A stretch of 64,000 bases of DNA from WRGT01 sp964450405 (GCA_964450405.1 CAYVCQ010000024.1:1-64000), one strand, 5' to 3'. Numbered from the stretch's first letter, positions 24,652-34,270 are shown. The notes: generated by a model not told the origin, from the sequence alone. Translations and numbers: made by a program.

Positions 24652-25725
24652 TTAATTGTTCGCTCCATAAACTGTTTTTGAAACTATTTTTATATCAATC
24701 GGAGGTAGAGAAGTCTTTGCCGTCATCGTATTAAATGAAAGACTCCCTGCTGCATCTGCGGTATAACTAATCAATGAACTGTTTGTGCTTTTATCTGCGA
24801 TATATACATATTTTCCATTGGGATGTATACCTATATAATTATGCTGAGAACCACTTATTGTTATACCTGGTGAAACACCAATTAAACCACCGGTATTCAA
24901 AACACCAAAGTTATAAAAAGATATATCATTGTAAGTTGTATATATATATTTATTTGACGGATGTAAAGCAATATCAGAAGTGGATGTTGCAATCAAATTG
25001 TTTATCTGCGTCAATGATCCATCGGAAAGTATATTCATTGACAAAGCTGAGTTTCCAGATGCACAATAAAGGTAATTACCGGAAGAGTGAACAACCAGAT
25101 TACCCGGAACATCGGTAGAAGTGATAGTTTTCATATCATTCAGAATTCCTGTATTTCCAACCCCATATGAACGGATTTGATTTGAAATATCCTTTGCAAC
25201 AAATACCCTTGTTCCTGAAGGATTAATTGCTATTCCCTGACTAATACCTGAGACATCTGTTGTTATACTATTATAAACAAGTGACCCATCCGGATTAATG
25301 TTATAGATATAAACGCAATTTACGCTGCTTGCGCTGCTTATTGCATAAAGATATTTACCGGATGGATGTACCACCAGGTTTTGATATGCAACTGCTCCAT
25401 TAACCAATGGAGCTAGAGCTGTAAGCGCACCGTCATCCTCTGTTTTGTAACATAAAATGGAACCAGTTGCGGCAACATATATATAATCTCCCGATGGGTG
25501 AACCGCAATTCTCTGGGACGCATTAAGCCCTGTAACAGGCGCGCCTATCTGCTGAAATGAACCGTCTTCAAGAACCTCATATGAATAGAGTGAGCTGGTT
25601 GTTGTAACATACCCGTAGTATTTAGTTTTCGGCGCTACGTCACTGAAAGCATCGTTAAACATATCATCGCATGCGGTAAGTGCAGATACAATAATTAAGA
25701 CTGCATATAGTATGAGTTTCTTCAT
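24652..25725 (-). CDS. Lactonase-like beta-propeller lipoprotein, paralogue 1
   Basis: 357 residues. Lipoprotein signal MKKLILYAVLIIVSALTAC with the lipidated Cys at about 19, then a beta propeller of the 7-bladed lactonase (PF10282-like) type. Each blade repeats an HPSG.Y.Y pattern (AVHPSGDYIYVA, VHPSGKYLYAI, HPNGKYVYIAD). No catalytic function is readable; such lipoproteins may act in surface binding. The start at 25725 is supported by GGAGAAAACAG just upstream; the longer open frame to 25830 enters the previous gene. It is one of three tandem paralogues whose N-terminal halves are nearly identical (VLEDGSFQQIGAPVTGL), a recent duplication. Confidence 0.75.
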   Translation of the reverse strand: MKKLILYAVLIIVSALTACDDMFNDAFSDVAPKTKYYGYVTTTSSLYSYEVLEDGSFQQIGAPVTGLNASQRIAVHPSGDYIYVAATGSILCYKTEDDGALTALAPLVNGAVAYQNLVVHPSGKYLYAISSASSVNCVYIYNINPDGSLVYNSITTDVSGISQGIAINPSGTRVFVAKDISNQIRSYGVGNTGILNDMKTITSTDVPGNLVVHSSGNYLYCASGNSALSMNILSDGSLTQINNLIATSTSDIALHPSNKYIYTTYNDISFYNFGVLNTGGLIGVSPGITISGSQHNYIGIHPNGKYVYIADKSTNSSLISYTADAAGSLSFNTMTAKTSLPPIDIKIVSKTVYGANN

Positions 25726-25769
25726 CTGTTTTCTCCGTTTATAATTTTTGCCGTAAGTTTCATTATTAT

Positions 25770-26858
25770 TTAGTTGCCATATACTGTTTTTCCGCAGATT
25801 TTTACATGTAAGGGATTGGAAGGTGAACAATCCGCTGTTAAAGATTTATAAGTAAGACTTCCGTTTAATTCGGCAGTATAACAGATTAAAGATTTATATG
25901 TTCCACTCGATTCAGTAGTATAGACATATTTCCCGTTCGGGTGTACCTCTATATAATTCTGCGCTGCAGCAGGCAGGGTATTATTATCTGAAATTTTATA
26001 CAATGTACCGGTATTTAAAATACCGTAACTTAGTGATGCTACACTTGCTGGATAAGGCGTTATATATATGTTTTTTGCAGTTGTGCTTACCTTAACATCA
26101 TTTGCCCATAAGAGATTTATAAGTGTTATTTGTGTCAATGATCCATTTGAATTAATATTAAACTCTTTTACATCGGTGCCATTAAATACAGCATAGAGGT
26201 ATTCCATTGATTGGTGAACTGCCATGCTGATAACCCTAGAACTATCACCATAGGATATTGAGGTGACATAAGTCAAATTTCCATTATCACTAATTGTGTA
26301 TGATTCAAGGTATGAACTTGTACCATTTGTATATGATAGAAAAAACTTCGAACCTGATAAATTAATTGCTATTGCACAGGAAGTCGTGCCAGGTATCAAT
26401 ATTGTCCCAAGATTAATAAGTGTCCCGTCGGGATTTATACTGTAGATATTAATATTAGGTGCAACCCGGGATATTGCATAAAGATATTTCCCCGAGGGAT
26501 GAATCACCATGTCGTAATTTACAATTCCATTAACTAACGGTGCAAGTGGCGTAAGGGCACCGTCATCACCAGTTTTATAGCATAAAATTGATCCGCTTGC
26601 AGCTACATAAATAAAGTCCCCTGAAGGGTGAACCGAAATTCTCTGAGGAGATGTTAGCCCTGTGACAGGTGCACCTATCTGCTTGAATGAACCATCTTCA
26701 AGAACTTCATTTGAGTAGAGTGAGGTACCTGCAATTACATATCCATAATACTTAACTTTTGACTTATTGTCATTGAATGCATCGTTAAACATATCATTTT
26801 CACATGCGGTAAATGCAGATAGTATTATTAAGACAGCACAGAAAATAAATCTCTTCAT
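25770..26858 (-). CDS. Lactonase-like beta-propeller lipoprotein, paralogue 2
   Basis: 362 residues; same build as its neighbours: lipobox FTAC near residue 19, acidic linker CENDMFNDAFNDNKSKVKY, then blades with SVHPSGDFIYVAA, VIHPSGKYLYAI and VHPNGKYVYTTES. It is the most divergent of the three in the middle, where blades differ more than at the N-terminus. GGAG, seven bases before ATG 26858, supports this start over the ATG six bases upstream. It is separated from paralogue 1 by 44 bases and from paralogue 3 by 40 bases, so the three are probably co-transcribed. Confidence 0.75.
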   Translation of the reverse strand: MKRFIFCAVLIILSAFTACENDMFNDAFNDNKSKVKYYGYVIAGTSLYSNEVLEDGSFKQIGAPVTGLTSPQRISVHPSGDFIYVAASGSILCYKTGDDGALTPLAPLVNGIVNYDMVIHPSGKYLYAISRVAPNINIYSINPDGTLINLGTILIPGTTSCAIAINLSGSKFFLSYTNGTSSYLESYTISDNGNLTYVTSISYGDSSRVISMAVHQSMEYLYAVFNGTDVKEFNINSNGSLTQITLINLLWANDVKVSTTAKNIYITPYPASVASLSYGILNTGTLYKISDNNTLPAAAQNYIEVHPNGKYVYTTESSGTYKSLICYTAELNGSLTYKSLTADCSPSNPLHVKICGKTVYGN

Positions 26859-26898
26859 CTGCATACTCCGTTTATAATTTCTATTGAATTTTTCATTG

Positions 26899-27981
26899 TT
26901 ATTTGTTGTTTCCGAATACAGTTTTTGAAACTATTTTTATATCGAAGGGAAGTTCTGCTGTTTTTGCCGTCATCGTATTATAAGCAAGGCTTCCTGCTGA
27001 ATCTGCGGTAAAAGATATTAATGAACTATTTGTACTTCTGTCTGCGAAATATACATATTTCCCATTCGGGTGTACTGCTATACAATTTTTTGTAGAGGAG
27101 GATATATCTGAATTTACTGAAATCTTTAATAATGCCCCATTATTCATAATACCAAAATTACTAAAAGTATATGAAGCACCTTGATTAGTTCCATAAAGAT
27201 ATTTGTTTAACGGGTGTAAAATAATATCAGAACTGCCTGCACCTGACAAATCGTTTATTATCGTCAATGATCCATCCTGGAGTATATTCATTGACATTAA
27301 TGAACTTGAAGTAGCACAATATAGATAATTACCTGAAGGGTGAATAATAACATTCTGGACAACATTAGCTGCTACCAATCTATTTATATAATTTAACTTC
27401 CCGTTATTTTCAACCTCATAATAACATATATATTGAGAACCGTCAATGGCTTTTGATCCATAAACCCATGACCCTGAAGGACTTACTGCAATTCCACGAT
27501 TAAAAATATTTGTCCCTGTATCTATTGTTTTACTATTATAAACAAGTGAGCCATCCTGAGTTATGTTATAAGTATAAAGTGAATCAGCCGTGTTTATTGC
27601 ATAAAGATATTTACCTGAGGGATGAACCGCCATATTTTCATTATCAATTGTATTTATCAATGGAGTAAGCGGTGTAAGCGCTCCGTTATCTCCAACTTTA
27701 TAACACAATATAGAATTCTTCACGGCAACATAGATATTATCACCAGAGGGGTGAACTGCAATTCTTCGAGGTAATGTAAGCCCTGTAACAGGTGCGCCAA
27801 TCTGCTGAAATGAACCGTCTTCAAGAACTTCATATGAATAGAGGGAGCTGGTAGTGGTTACATAACCGTAGTATTTAACAGATGATTTGTTGTCACTGAA
27901 AGCATCGTTAAACATATCATTTTCACATGCGGTAAAGGCAGACAGAATTATTATGACTGCGCATAATATAAATCTCTTCAT
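26899..27981 (-). CDS. Lactonase-like beta-propeller lipoprotein, paralogue 3
   Basis: 360 residues. Signal and lipobox (LSAFTAC), linker CENDMFNDAFSDNKSSVKYYG, and propeller blades with AVHPSGDNIYVAV, AVHPSGKYLYAI and HPNGKYVYFADRSTN. First gene of the tandem group on the minus strand. ATG 27981 is chosen because GGAG precedes it and the lipoprotein signal starts there; the open frame to 28053 is only an extension. The C-terminus (LISFTADSAGSLAYNTMTAK) is almost the same as in paralogue 1, so gene conversion or recent duplication between 1 and 3 is likely. Confidence 0.75.
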   Translation of the reverse strand: MKRFILCAVIIILSAFTACENDMFNDAFSDNKSSVKYYGYVTTTSSLYSYEVLEDGSFQQIGAPVTGLTLPRRIAVHPSGDNIYVAVKNSILCYKVGDNGALTPLTPLINTIDNENMAVHPSGKYLYAINTADSLYTYNITQDGSLVYNSKTIDTGTNIFNRGIAVSPSGSWVYGSKAIDGSQYICYYEVENNGKLNYINRLVAANVVQNVIIHPSGNYLYCATSSSLMSMNILQDGSLTIINDLSGAGSSDIILHPLNKYLYGTNQGASYTFSNFGIMNNGALLKISVNSDISSSTKNCIAVHPNGKYVYFADRSTNSSLISFTADSAGSLAYNTMTAKTAELPFDIKIVSKTVFGNNK

Positions 27982-28413
27982 CAGTATACTCCAGTTAAAA
28001 TATTCCATAAAATACTGATGAAATTCAATATTTCCGTAAGCGGTTATGCACATAAAGTATATCCCGCATCAGAGTCAACTAGTTTTTAATACGCTACAAC
28101 AGTAAAACATGCCTGTCAGTTTGGGATAGTTTAAAATAATGTTGACGGTTATTACAGACTCCATTGAAGTGATCTGTGAAGAATCTTTAGCTTTTGTATA
28201 ATAAAATCACCGTTATCTTAACACTCATCGATACTTCCGTATTCTGTTTAAGAAATTATTACGCATATTCCGTTTCGAAACAGTTAACTCATCTGAAAAT
28301 TCATTTATAAATACAAACTTAATGGAAGAAACCTGCTTTCAGCGGGGCTTATAATCTCTATCTGTACACAACATAAAAATTTCTGAAGTATTTTAATAGT
28401 TAAAGGAGAAGCC
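27982..28413. other. Divergent intergenic region between lipoprotein genes
   Basis: 432 bases separate the minus-strand propeller group from the plus-strand large lipoprotein gene. On the plus strand a perfect TATAAT occurs at 28197-28202, but no good -35 lies 16-18 bases upstream, so it is only a candidate -10. TTAAAGGAGAAGCC directly before 28414 is the ribosome binding site. No repeat element or RNA gene is seen. Confidence 0.4.
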
Positions 28414-30561
28414 ATGTTTAAATTAAGACTTACAGGCGCTATTGTTTTATCAGCAATTATAGTAATCTCAACAGCCTGCGGAGGAGCTGGCAGCAGCAGC
28501 GGTGGAACTGCCCCTGACGGTAGTTCTGTACACTCTTCGATCTTTGTCAGTAAAAGCGCCATCGCACCTGGTGCTACATGCGCTAACGGCGGTGTACAGA
28601 TCGATATGGGTTTTGACAACAACGGGAACGGAGTACTTGATACAGCAGAGATAACTCAGACCGATTACGTATGCAACGGTAAAGACAGTCTTATTAAGGT
28701 AACCAGTGAACCGGCTGGAAGTAATTGCCACTTCGGCGGGCAGAAAATCGAAACAGGTCTTGATACCAACGGCAACAATGTGCTCGATGCAGCCGAGATT
28801 CAAAGTTCTAATACATCATATATCTGCGATGCAGATCCGGGTACTACACCATATGTAATTTACTCTACACCTCAGCCGAATTTATCAGCAGCACGGAATG
28901 AAATAACCAAATTTGATTTTTATTTTAATGAAGTTATGGACCCCGCAACAATAATCGCTGCTAATGTTATGCTTAAAGACGAAAAGGGTAATACAATACC
29001 TTCAACAATAGTTCATAATGAAAAACATGTTACTATTACACCGAATAATAAACTCCCTCTCGGGAAAGTTACTGCACATATATATCAGGATGTGAAGAGT
29101 CTCTCGGGAGCGACAATGCAGTTTAACTACCAGTGTACGGTAAATCTCAATCTGGTTTGGGGGACACCTCAGATGATCGAGAACTCCGGTGGAGTATTCT
29201 CATATCAAACGGCTCAAGCCCGCCCTTCATATGACCCAGCATTCAGGCTGGTAACTGCCCCATCTGGAAATATCTCCGCGGCATGGATTCAGAACGGACT
29301 CCGGGCAAACTGTTTTACGCCGGGAAGCGGATGGGGTACTAGCCAGCTCATAATTAATATTGATACATATTTCGATATTGCAATTGATACTTCGGGTAAT
29401 ACAACAATAATATATCTGCAATCTGATGGAACTAGATCTAATCTCTGGGCAATTCGTTATACAAATGGAAGCGGATGGGGCACTGCACAATTAATTGAAA
29501 CCAATAATGCGGGTAGTGTTCAAACGGGTGCTAAGGTCATTACTGATAGTGCGGGAAATACAACAGTTGTATGGCCGCAATACGATGGTACAAGATATAA
29601 CCTTTGGGCAAACCGTTTCACAGCAGGTATATGGGGAACCGCTCAATTGATAGAGACTAGTGATGCAGGGAATATCATTCCTGTGGGCATTAATCTTGTA
29701 GCTGATACTGCAGGAAATGTAACGGTTATATTTTTACTAGATGATGGTACAAGATATAACCTCTGGGCAAATCGTTTCTCAGCAGGAAACTGGGGTACTG
29801 CTCAACTGGTAGAGACTAATAACACAGGGAGTGTTGATTCATATAAGATTAATCTTGTAACTGATATTGTCGGTAATGTTACTGCTGTTTGGGGGCAGTC
29901 TGACGGCACAAGAAATAATATCTGGTCTAATCGTTTCTCAGCAGGTATCTGGGGTACTGCACAGTTGATAGAGTTTGATAATTCAGTAAGCGCAATCAAC
30001 GGAGATTTAGTTGTTGATGCTTCTGGAAATGTCACAGCAGTATGGATTCAAAATGGGATCCGATCAAGTCTCTATACAGGCGGCAGCTGGAGTACTGTTC
30101 AACTCATTGAAAATAATTCAACTATTGCAGACTTAAAACTTGGCAATACTTCTACGGGTAATGTTACAGCGGTATGGACACAAACAATTGCCGGCTTTAA
30201 AAATATATGTATAAACAACTATATACCTGGCGTTGGTTGGGGAAGCTCTCTGTACTATGATTTTAGTAAAAATTACATAAGTCAAGATCTCAGGATAGCC
30301 ATTGATTCCTTAGGGTTTGTCACAACCGTATGGACAGAGAACTATGGATCTTTCAACAATAACTTATTAGCAAACTGTTATTCACCGGGAAGTGGTTGGG
30401 GTACTGCCATTCCTCTGGTTACAATAAATCATAGTTCAAAATATATGCCTCTCATTAGTATGGACTCCAACGGGAATATCACAGTAGTCTATCCACAGAA
30501 CACTGATGAGTTATATTCAAGTCCTACTTATAGTCATATGTGGTCAGCCACACTTCGTTAG
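28414..30561 (+). CDS. Large lipoprotein with DUF7151-like, Ig-like and WGTAQLIE repeats
   Basis: 715 residues. Lipoprotein signal with STAC near residue 22, then a G/S-rich spacer. Two modules of the DUF7151 kind follow (about 45-140: PGATCANGGVQIDMGFDNNG, NGVLDTAEI, then the second with AGSNCHFGGQK), each with paired Cys and D/N-rich turns. An Ig-like SbsA-type domain (about 145-245; FYFNEVMDP) follows. Nine repeats of about 50 residues begin with WGTAQLIE or a variant and contain DxxGNxTxVW and LWANRF motifs, likely a beta propeller. Probably surface-anchored. Ribosome site AAAGGAG. No partner gene; function unknown. Confidence 0.7.
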   Translation: MFKLRLTGAIVLSAIIVISTACGGAGSSSGGTAPDGSSVHSSIFVSKSAIAPGATCANGGVQIDMGFDNNGNGVLDTAEITQTDYVCNGKDSLIKVTSEPAGSNCHFGGQKIETGLDTNGNNVLDAAEIQSSNTSYICDADPGTTPYVIYSTPQPNLSAARNEITKFDFYFNEVMDPATIIAANVMLKDEKGNTIPSTIVHNEKHVTITPNNKLPLGKVTAHIYQDVKSLSGATMQFNYQCTVNLNLVWGTPQMIENSGGVFSYQTAQARPSYDPAFRLVTAPSGNISAAWIQNGLRANCFTPGSGWGTSQLIINIDTYFDIAIDTSGNTTIIYLQSDGTRSNLWAIRYTNGSGWGTAQLIETNNAGSVQTGAKVITDSAGNTTVVWPQYDGTRYNLWANRFTAGIWGTAQLIETSDAGNIIPVGINLVADTAGNVTVIFLLDDGTRYNLWANRFSAGNWGTAQLVETNNTGSVDSYKINLVTDIVGNVTAVWGQSDGTRNNIWSNRFSAGIWGTAQLIEFDNSVSAINGDLVVDASGNVTAVWIQNGIRSSLYTGGSWSTVQLIENNSTIADLKLGNTSTGNVTAVWTQTIAGFKNICINNYIPGVGWGSSLYYDFSKNYISQDLRIAIDSLGFVTTVWTENYGSFNNNLLANCYSPGSGWGTAIPLVTINHSSKYMPLISMDSNGNITVVYPQNTDELYSSPTYSHMWSATLR

Positions 30562-30728
30562 AAATAATATACTCAACGGGCACAGATACAAATCTGTGCT
30601 CGTTTTCAACCTCATGATACATTTACAAAAATAACTGCTTCATATATTTCTAAATATCTATATTTCCGATAAACTCTACTAAACTTACACCATTCAGATA
30701 GTGTTCCCCTCCGTTGCAGCAGGTGTAT

Positions 30729-30856
30729 CCCTCCGCCCCTCTGTCACTACGTGACATCTCCCCCTTGGTGAAAAGGGGGAGAGATGACAGGGAATATCTC
30801 GTATTGCCTCTCCTCCCATTCATGGGGGAGATGGCCAGAGGCCAGAGGGGGCGGAA
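30729..30856 (+). repeat. C-rich palindromic repeat
   Basis: Left end CCCTCCGCCCCTCTGTCACT and right end CCAGAGGGGGCGGA are inverted repeats. Inside are TCACTACGTGA and CCCATTCATGGG hairpins, as in the copy at 22406. It fills most of the 320-base gap between the large lipoprotein gene and the convergent acyl-CoA dehydrogenase gene; 30562-30728 has nothing else recognisable. Confidence 0.65.
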
Positions 30857-30881
30857 AGTGTTCGATTAAAACAAAATATTC

Positions 30882-32753
30882 CTACATCTCCACAGTCCCG
30901 GTAAACGCATCAGCCGTCGCCTCAAGCGTAGTCCACTCATCAGAGAAGAGACCGTCTATCATTCCGAAGAACTGAGGGAACTCCTCTTTGATATAAAAGC
31001 GTGAAGATAGAACTCTGCCATAATAGAACGCAGCTTCGCTATTATCTGCAAGAATTGCTTTAAGTTCGTCACCTTTTTTATCACCAACAAAAGCCTTCAT
31101 TTTAGGAAACGCAACGGATAAGCTCCAAACATGCATCCATGCAATGGCGAGCATATAGATTGCCTTTCTGAATTGTGTCGCACCGGAAAGAATCCGGCCG
31201 AACTGAAACTGCCCGGTCCACTCCTTCATCCGCTCAACATATTCATCAAGACGTTCAACAGCTCTTTCAACCGGTTCGATGTATGAATCATTTACTCCGT
31301 TTTTATATGCTTCATCAATTGCTTTTAGAATTCTCTTTTTAAACGCATTGTAATTCAGCTGATCTTTATTCATTAAAAGCTTTCTCATTACAAGATCCAT
31401 CCCCTGAATACCGTTTGCTCCCTCAAATATACAGAGAATCTTTGAATTACGCATCATCTGCTCTACAGGGTAATCACTGCAGAAGCCGTATCCCCCGAAG
31501 ACCTGCATCGCCTCAGATGTAATCAGAACATTTCTGTCGCTGCATCCGGCCTTGCAGATTGGAACAAGAAAATCAACAAGTCCCGCGGCCTCTTTCTGTT
31601 CGTCACCGGTGAGAACCTCGGCAAGATCCATGTTATAATACATATTATAAATCAGCATTCTCTGGGCATCCACATATGACTTCATCCAGAGAAGCATTCT
31701 TGAAACATCGGGATGCTGAACAATTGGAACCATCGGTGCTGCAGGGTTTGTCATATCCTTCAAAGCTGTTCCCTGTAGCCGGCCCTTGGCATAAGACGCC
31801 GCGTGAAGATATGCCGCCGATGAAACTCCCTGTGCCTGACTCGCTGTCCCCATGCGGAAATCGTTCATCATCTGGAACATGATCTTCATACCTTCACGTT
31901 CTTTTCCAAGAATGTATCCCACACAGTTGTCTTCATCCCCGAAACTCATTGTACAGGTTACGCATCCCTTTATCCCCATTTTATGTTCAACACCGGTACA
32001 TTTAACATCGTTACGTTTGCCGGGATTGCCCTTTTCATCGGGAATAAATTTTGGTACAATAAATATCGATATACCCTTGGTCCCCTCGGGATCACCTTCG
32101 ATCCGTGCCAGTACCGGGTGGGCAATATTTGAATAATAATCTCCATCGCCGGCAGAGATGAATATTTTCTGACCTGTAATTTTATATGTTCCGTCAGGCT
32201 GCTTTACAGCTTTAGCGGTGAGTCTTCCAACATCGGAACCAGCCTGCGGTTCAGTGAGATTCATTGTTCCGCCCCACTCACCCTTCATCATTTTTGGGAC
32301 AAATACTCTCTTAAGTTCATCCGATCCGAAATTCGAAATAAGCATCATCGATCCGTGCGCAAGTCCCGCATACATAAGAAGAGGCTGATGCGCGGCACTT
32401 ACAAACTCCATATGCACAGCTCCAACCGCCATGGGAAGTCCCATACCTCCGATCTCCGGCGATTCGACAATCCCTATAAAGCCCGCGTCGTAATACGCCT
32501 TCAGCGGTTTCTTTATCGCATCAGGAAGTGTAACAGATCCGTCTGCTCCATTAAATGAGCATCCGGTTTTATCAGCATCTGCAAAGTGCGGAAAACATTC
32601 GTTTACGCAGATGTTCTCAACCAGATCAACTGTCGCCTCAAATGTATCGTGATCAAATGCGGAGAACTTCTCATATGAAGTGAGCGAATCAACATTCAGT
32701 ATTTCATACAGAACAAATTTTATATCTCTTGTATCTATCAGTGGATTATTCAT
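30882..32753 (-). CDS. Acyl-CoA dehydrogenase, long (about 600-residue) type
   Basis: 623 residues. Flavin enzyme oxidising acyl-CoA to trans-2-enoyl-CoA, passing electrons to an electron-transfer flavoprotein. Signature regions: YAGLAHGSMMLISNFGS, MNLTEPQAGSDVGRLTAKA (the FAD/substrate segment of ACADs) and GTKGISIFIVPKF. IFEGANGIQGMDLVMRKLL carries the Glu expected to be the catalytic base. The extra C-terminal helical region (480-623) puts it in the long FadE-like class. It lies 330 bases after the nitronate monooxygenase gene on the same strand, with a TetR gene further upstream. This suggests lipid or organic acid catabolism under one regulator; the substrate chain length is not readable. 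Confidence 0.92.
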   Translation of the reverse strand: MNNPLIDTRDIKFVLYEILNVDSLTSYEKFSAFDHDTFEATVDLVENICVNECFPHFADADKTGCSFNGADGSVTLPDAIKKPLKAYYDAGFIGIVESPEIGGMGLPMAVGAVHMEFVSAAHQPLLMYAGLAHGSMMLISNFGSDELKRVFVPKMMKGEWGGTMNLTEPQAGSDVGRLTAKAVKQPDGTYKITGQKIFISAGDGDYYSNIAHPVLARIEGDPEGTKGISIFIVPKFIPDEKGNPGKRNDVKCTGVEHKMGIKGCVTCTMSFGDEDNCVGYILGKEREGMKIMFQMMNDFRMGTASQAQGVSSAAYLHAASYAKGRLQGTALKDMTNPAAPMVPIVQHPDVSRMLLWMKSYVDAQRMLIYNMYYNMDLAEVLTGDEQKEAAGLVDFLVPICKAGCSDRNVLITSEAMQVFGGYGFCSDYPVEQMMRNSKILCIFEGANGIQGMDLVMRKLLMNKDQLNYNAFKKRILKAIDEAYKNGVNDSYIEPVERAVERLDEYVERMKEWTGQFQFGRILSGATQFRKAIYMLAIAWMHVWSLSVAFPKMKAFVGDKKGDELKAILADNSEAAFYYGRVLSSRFYIKEEFPQFFGMIDGLFSDEWTTLEATADAFTGTVEM

Positions 32754-32780
32754 AGCGATTATTCCTTTTCCTTAATGCTT

Positions 32781-32846
32781 CCCCGAAACTCCGTTTCGGG
32801 GAGCGCAGGGAGCCCTGCGGGAGCTCTTTTAGGGGCTGCCGCCCCT
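32781..32846 (+). repeat. Three adjacent short hairpins
   Basis: CCCCGAAAC-TCC-GTTTCGGGG (32781-32801), GCAGGG-AG-CCCTGC (32805-32818) and AGGGGC-TGCC-GCCCCT (32831-32846) lie one after another with hardly any spacer. They are in the gap between the dehydrogenase gene and the nitronate monooxygenase gene. No U-tract follows. The arrangement looks like a repeat family with several G/C-rich stems; only one copy is present here. Confidence 0.55.
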
Positions 32847-32895
32847 ATAACCCCGTCAAAGACTGAGTTATTAAACTATATATCAATATTTTCCC

Positions 32896-33055
32896 ATCTT
32901 TTTCTCCACCATCTTTTATGGGGGAGATGGCCAGAGGCCAGAGGGGGCGCAAGAGTTTTAAAACACATTCTGTTTTTTAAATTCAGCAATATAATTTACT
33001 CTCCGCCCCTATCCGCCCGCCGGGCACCTTTCCCCATGATGAGATGGGGCAAGGA
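32896..33055 (+). repeat. Two C-rich repeat fragments
   Basis: 32896-32950 repeats the right half of the 30729 element (TTATGGGGGAGATGGCCAGA, then GGGGGCG). 33001-33055 carries CTCCGCCCCTATCCGCCCGC and CCCCATGATGAGATGGGG. Both lie between the dehydrogenase and nitronate monooxygenase genes. TGAGTCTGTCGAAG at 33068-33081, similar to the common CTGAGCCTGTCGAAG repeat word, borders the next gene. Confidence 0.5.
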
Positions 33056-33083
33056 AACTTCGGTAACTGAGTCTGTCGAAGTT

Positions 33084-34064
33084 TTAAAACTGCCCGCTCA
33101 CTCTTGCAATCTGATCCTTTGCTAGCTGTACCATATCTTCTATTACTTCTTTACACGATTTAACATCATGAATTCTTCCCATTGACTGGCCCATCATCAT
33201 CGGCGCGATATCAACATCTCCGGTATCCCATGCCTCCTGACATCTGTTCCCTGTGATAAGAGGAGCAAGTTCGGCAAGACCGGCGCCCTTGGCCTCGGCT
33301 GCAAGAATCTCTCCGACAATTTTATTTTTGATTGCTCTTCCCTGAAGATTTATCGACTTGCAGATCAGAGTTGTATCATTTTCCTGTCTTTTAATTATCT
33401 CGTTCTTGATATTCTGGTGCACCTGACACTCAGTAGTTGCCATAAAACGTGTAGCCATCATAACACCCTCAGCTCCAAGCGCAAGGGCTGCCGCGAGAGA
33501 TTTACCGTCAGCTATACCTCCAACTGCAACAACCGGAATCTTTACAGTTTCCGCAATCTTCGGGGTGAGAACCATTGTAGTAACATCATCATTAAGAGGA
33601 TGTCCGCCCTCTTCTATTCCTGCTGCATATATTCCATCATAGCCGGCTTCCTCCGCATGCTGAGCATGTTTCACCGAACCTACTTTATGAAACATTTTTA
33701 CGCCCGCTTTTCTGAGCATATCCATATACTGCTGTCCCACTTTATCAAGAGGTGTTCCGGAAACTTCGATTCCGCCAACTTTCTCTTCGGCACATATTTC
33801 AAGATTTCTTCTGTGATCATCCATGGTGATGTGAAACGATGGAAGTATTGTGATTCCCACCATAAAAGGTTTGTCTGTGAGCTTTTTGGTTTCACGGATT
33901 GCTTCTCTAAGTGCATCGGCAGTTTTGTAGTTTCCAGCTGTGAGGTTCCCCATTCCGCCGGCATTTGAAATTGCAGCTGTAAGTTTAGGCTCACCAACCA
34001 GGTACATCGCTCCGCATATAACTGGGTACTTGATTCCGAACATCTCTGTAATTCTTGTCTTCAT
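33084..34064 (-). CDS. Nitronate monooxygenase / 2-nitropropane dioxygenase-like
   Basis: 326 residues, an FMN-dependent TIM barrel of the NMO/FabK family. It has an FGIKYPVICGAMYLVGEP start with GGMGNLTAGN, VVAVGGIADGKSLAAALALG (phosphate-binding loop) and GVMMATRFMATTEC. GIEEGGHP corresponds to the xEGGGH element that binds FMN and places the catalytic His. The family detoxifies propionate 3-nitronate and related compounds; some members reduce enoyl groups, so the substrate is uncertain. It is next to an acyl-CoA dehydrogenase, so an enoyl-ACP/CoA role is conceivable but not supported by motif. Confidence 0.85.
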   Translation of the reverse strand: MKTRITEMFGIKYPVICGAMYLVGEPKLTAAISNAGGMGNLTAGNYKTADALREAIRETKKLTDKPFMVGITILPSFHITMDDHRRNLEICAEEKVGGIEVSGTPLDKVGQQYMDMLRKAGVKMFHKVGSVKHAQHAEEAGYDGIYAAGIEEGGHPLNDDVTTMVLTPKIAETVKIPVVAVGGIADGKSLAAALALGAEGVMMATRFMATTECQVHQNIKNEIIKRQENDTTLICKSINLQGRAIKNKIVGEILAAEAKGAGLAELAPLITGNRCQEAWDTGDVDIAPMMMGQSMGRIHDVKSCKEVIEDMVQLAKDQIARVSGQF

Positions 34065-34164
34065 AATTTTCCTCTTTTATTTAAATTCAAATTTTTATTC
34101 AGTACAATTTTATGTACAAATTTTCAAAAATAGTAGCGGTTAACGATTTGATTAAACCTTTTCT

Positions 34165-34270
34165 GTCATTCCGGTTTTGCAGCTTCAATTCATGCAAATA
34201 CCGGAATCTCCTTAACAATACTTTACCTGTGAGATTCCGGCATTCCGCTATCGCTCCAGCCGGAATGACA
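34165..34270 (+). mobile_element. Palindromic MITE-like repeat, copy 3
   Basis: GTCATTCCGG ... CCGGAATGAC with the inner GGAATCTC ... GAGATTCCGG hairpin, 106 bases; core only, without the outer flanks of copies 2 and 6. It lies between the nitronate monooxygenase gene start and the TetR gene end, both on the minus strand. Confidence 0.8.
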
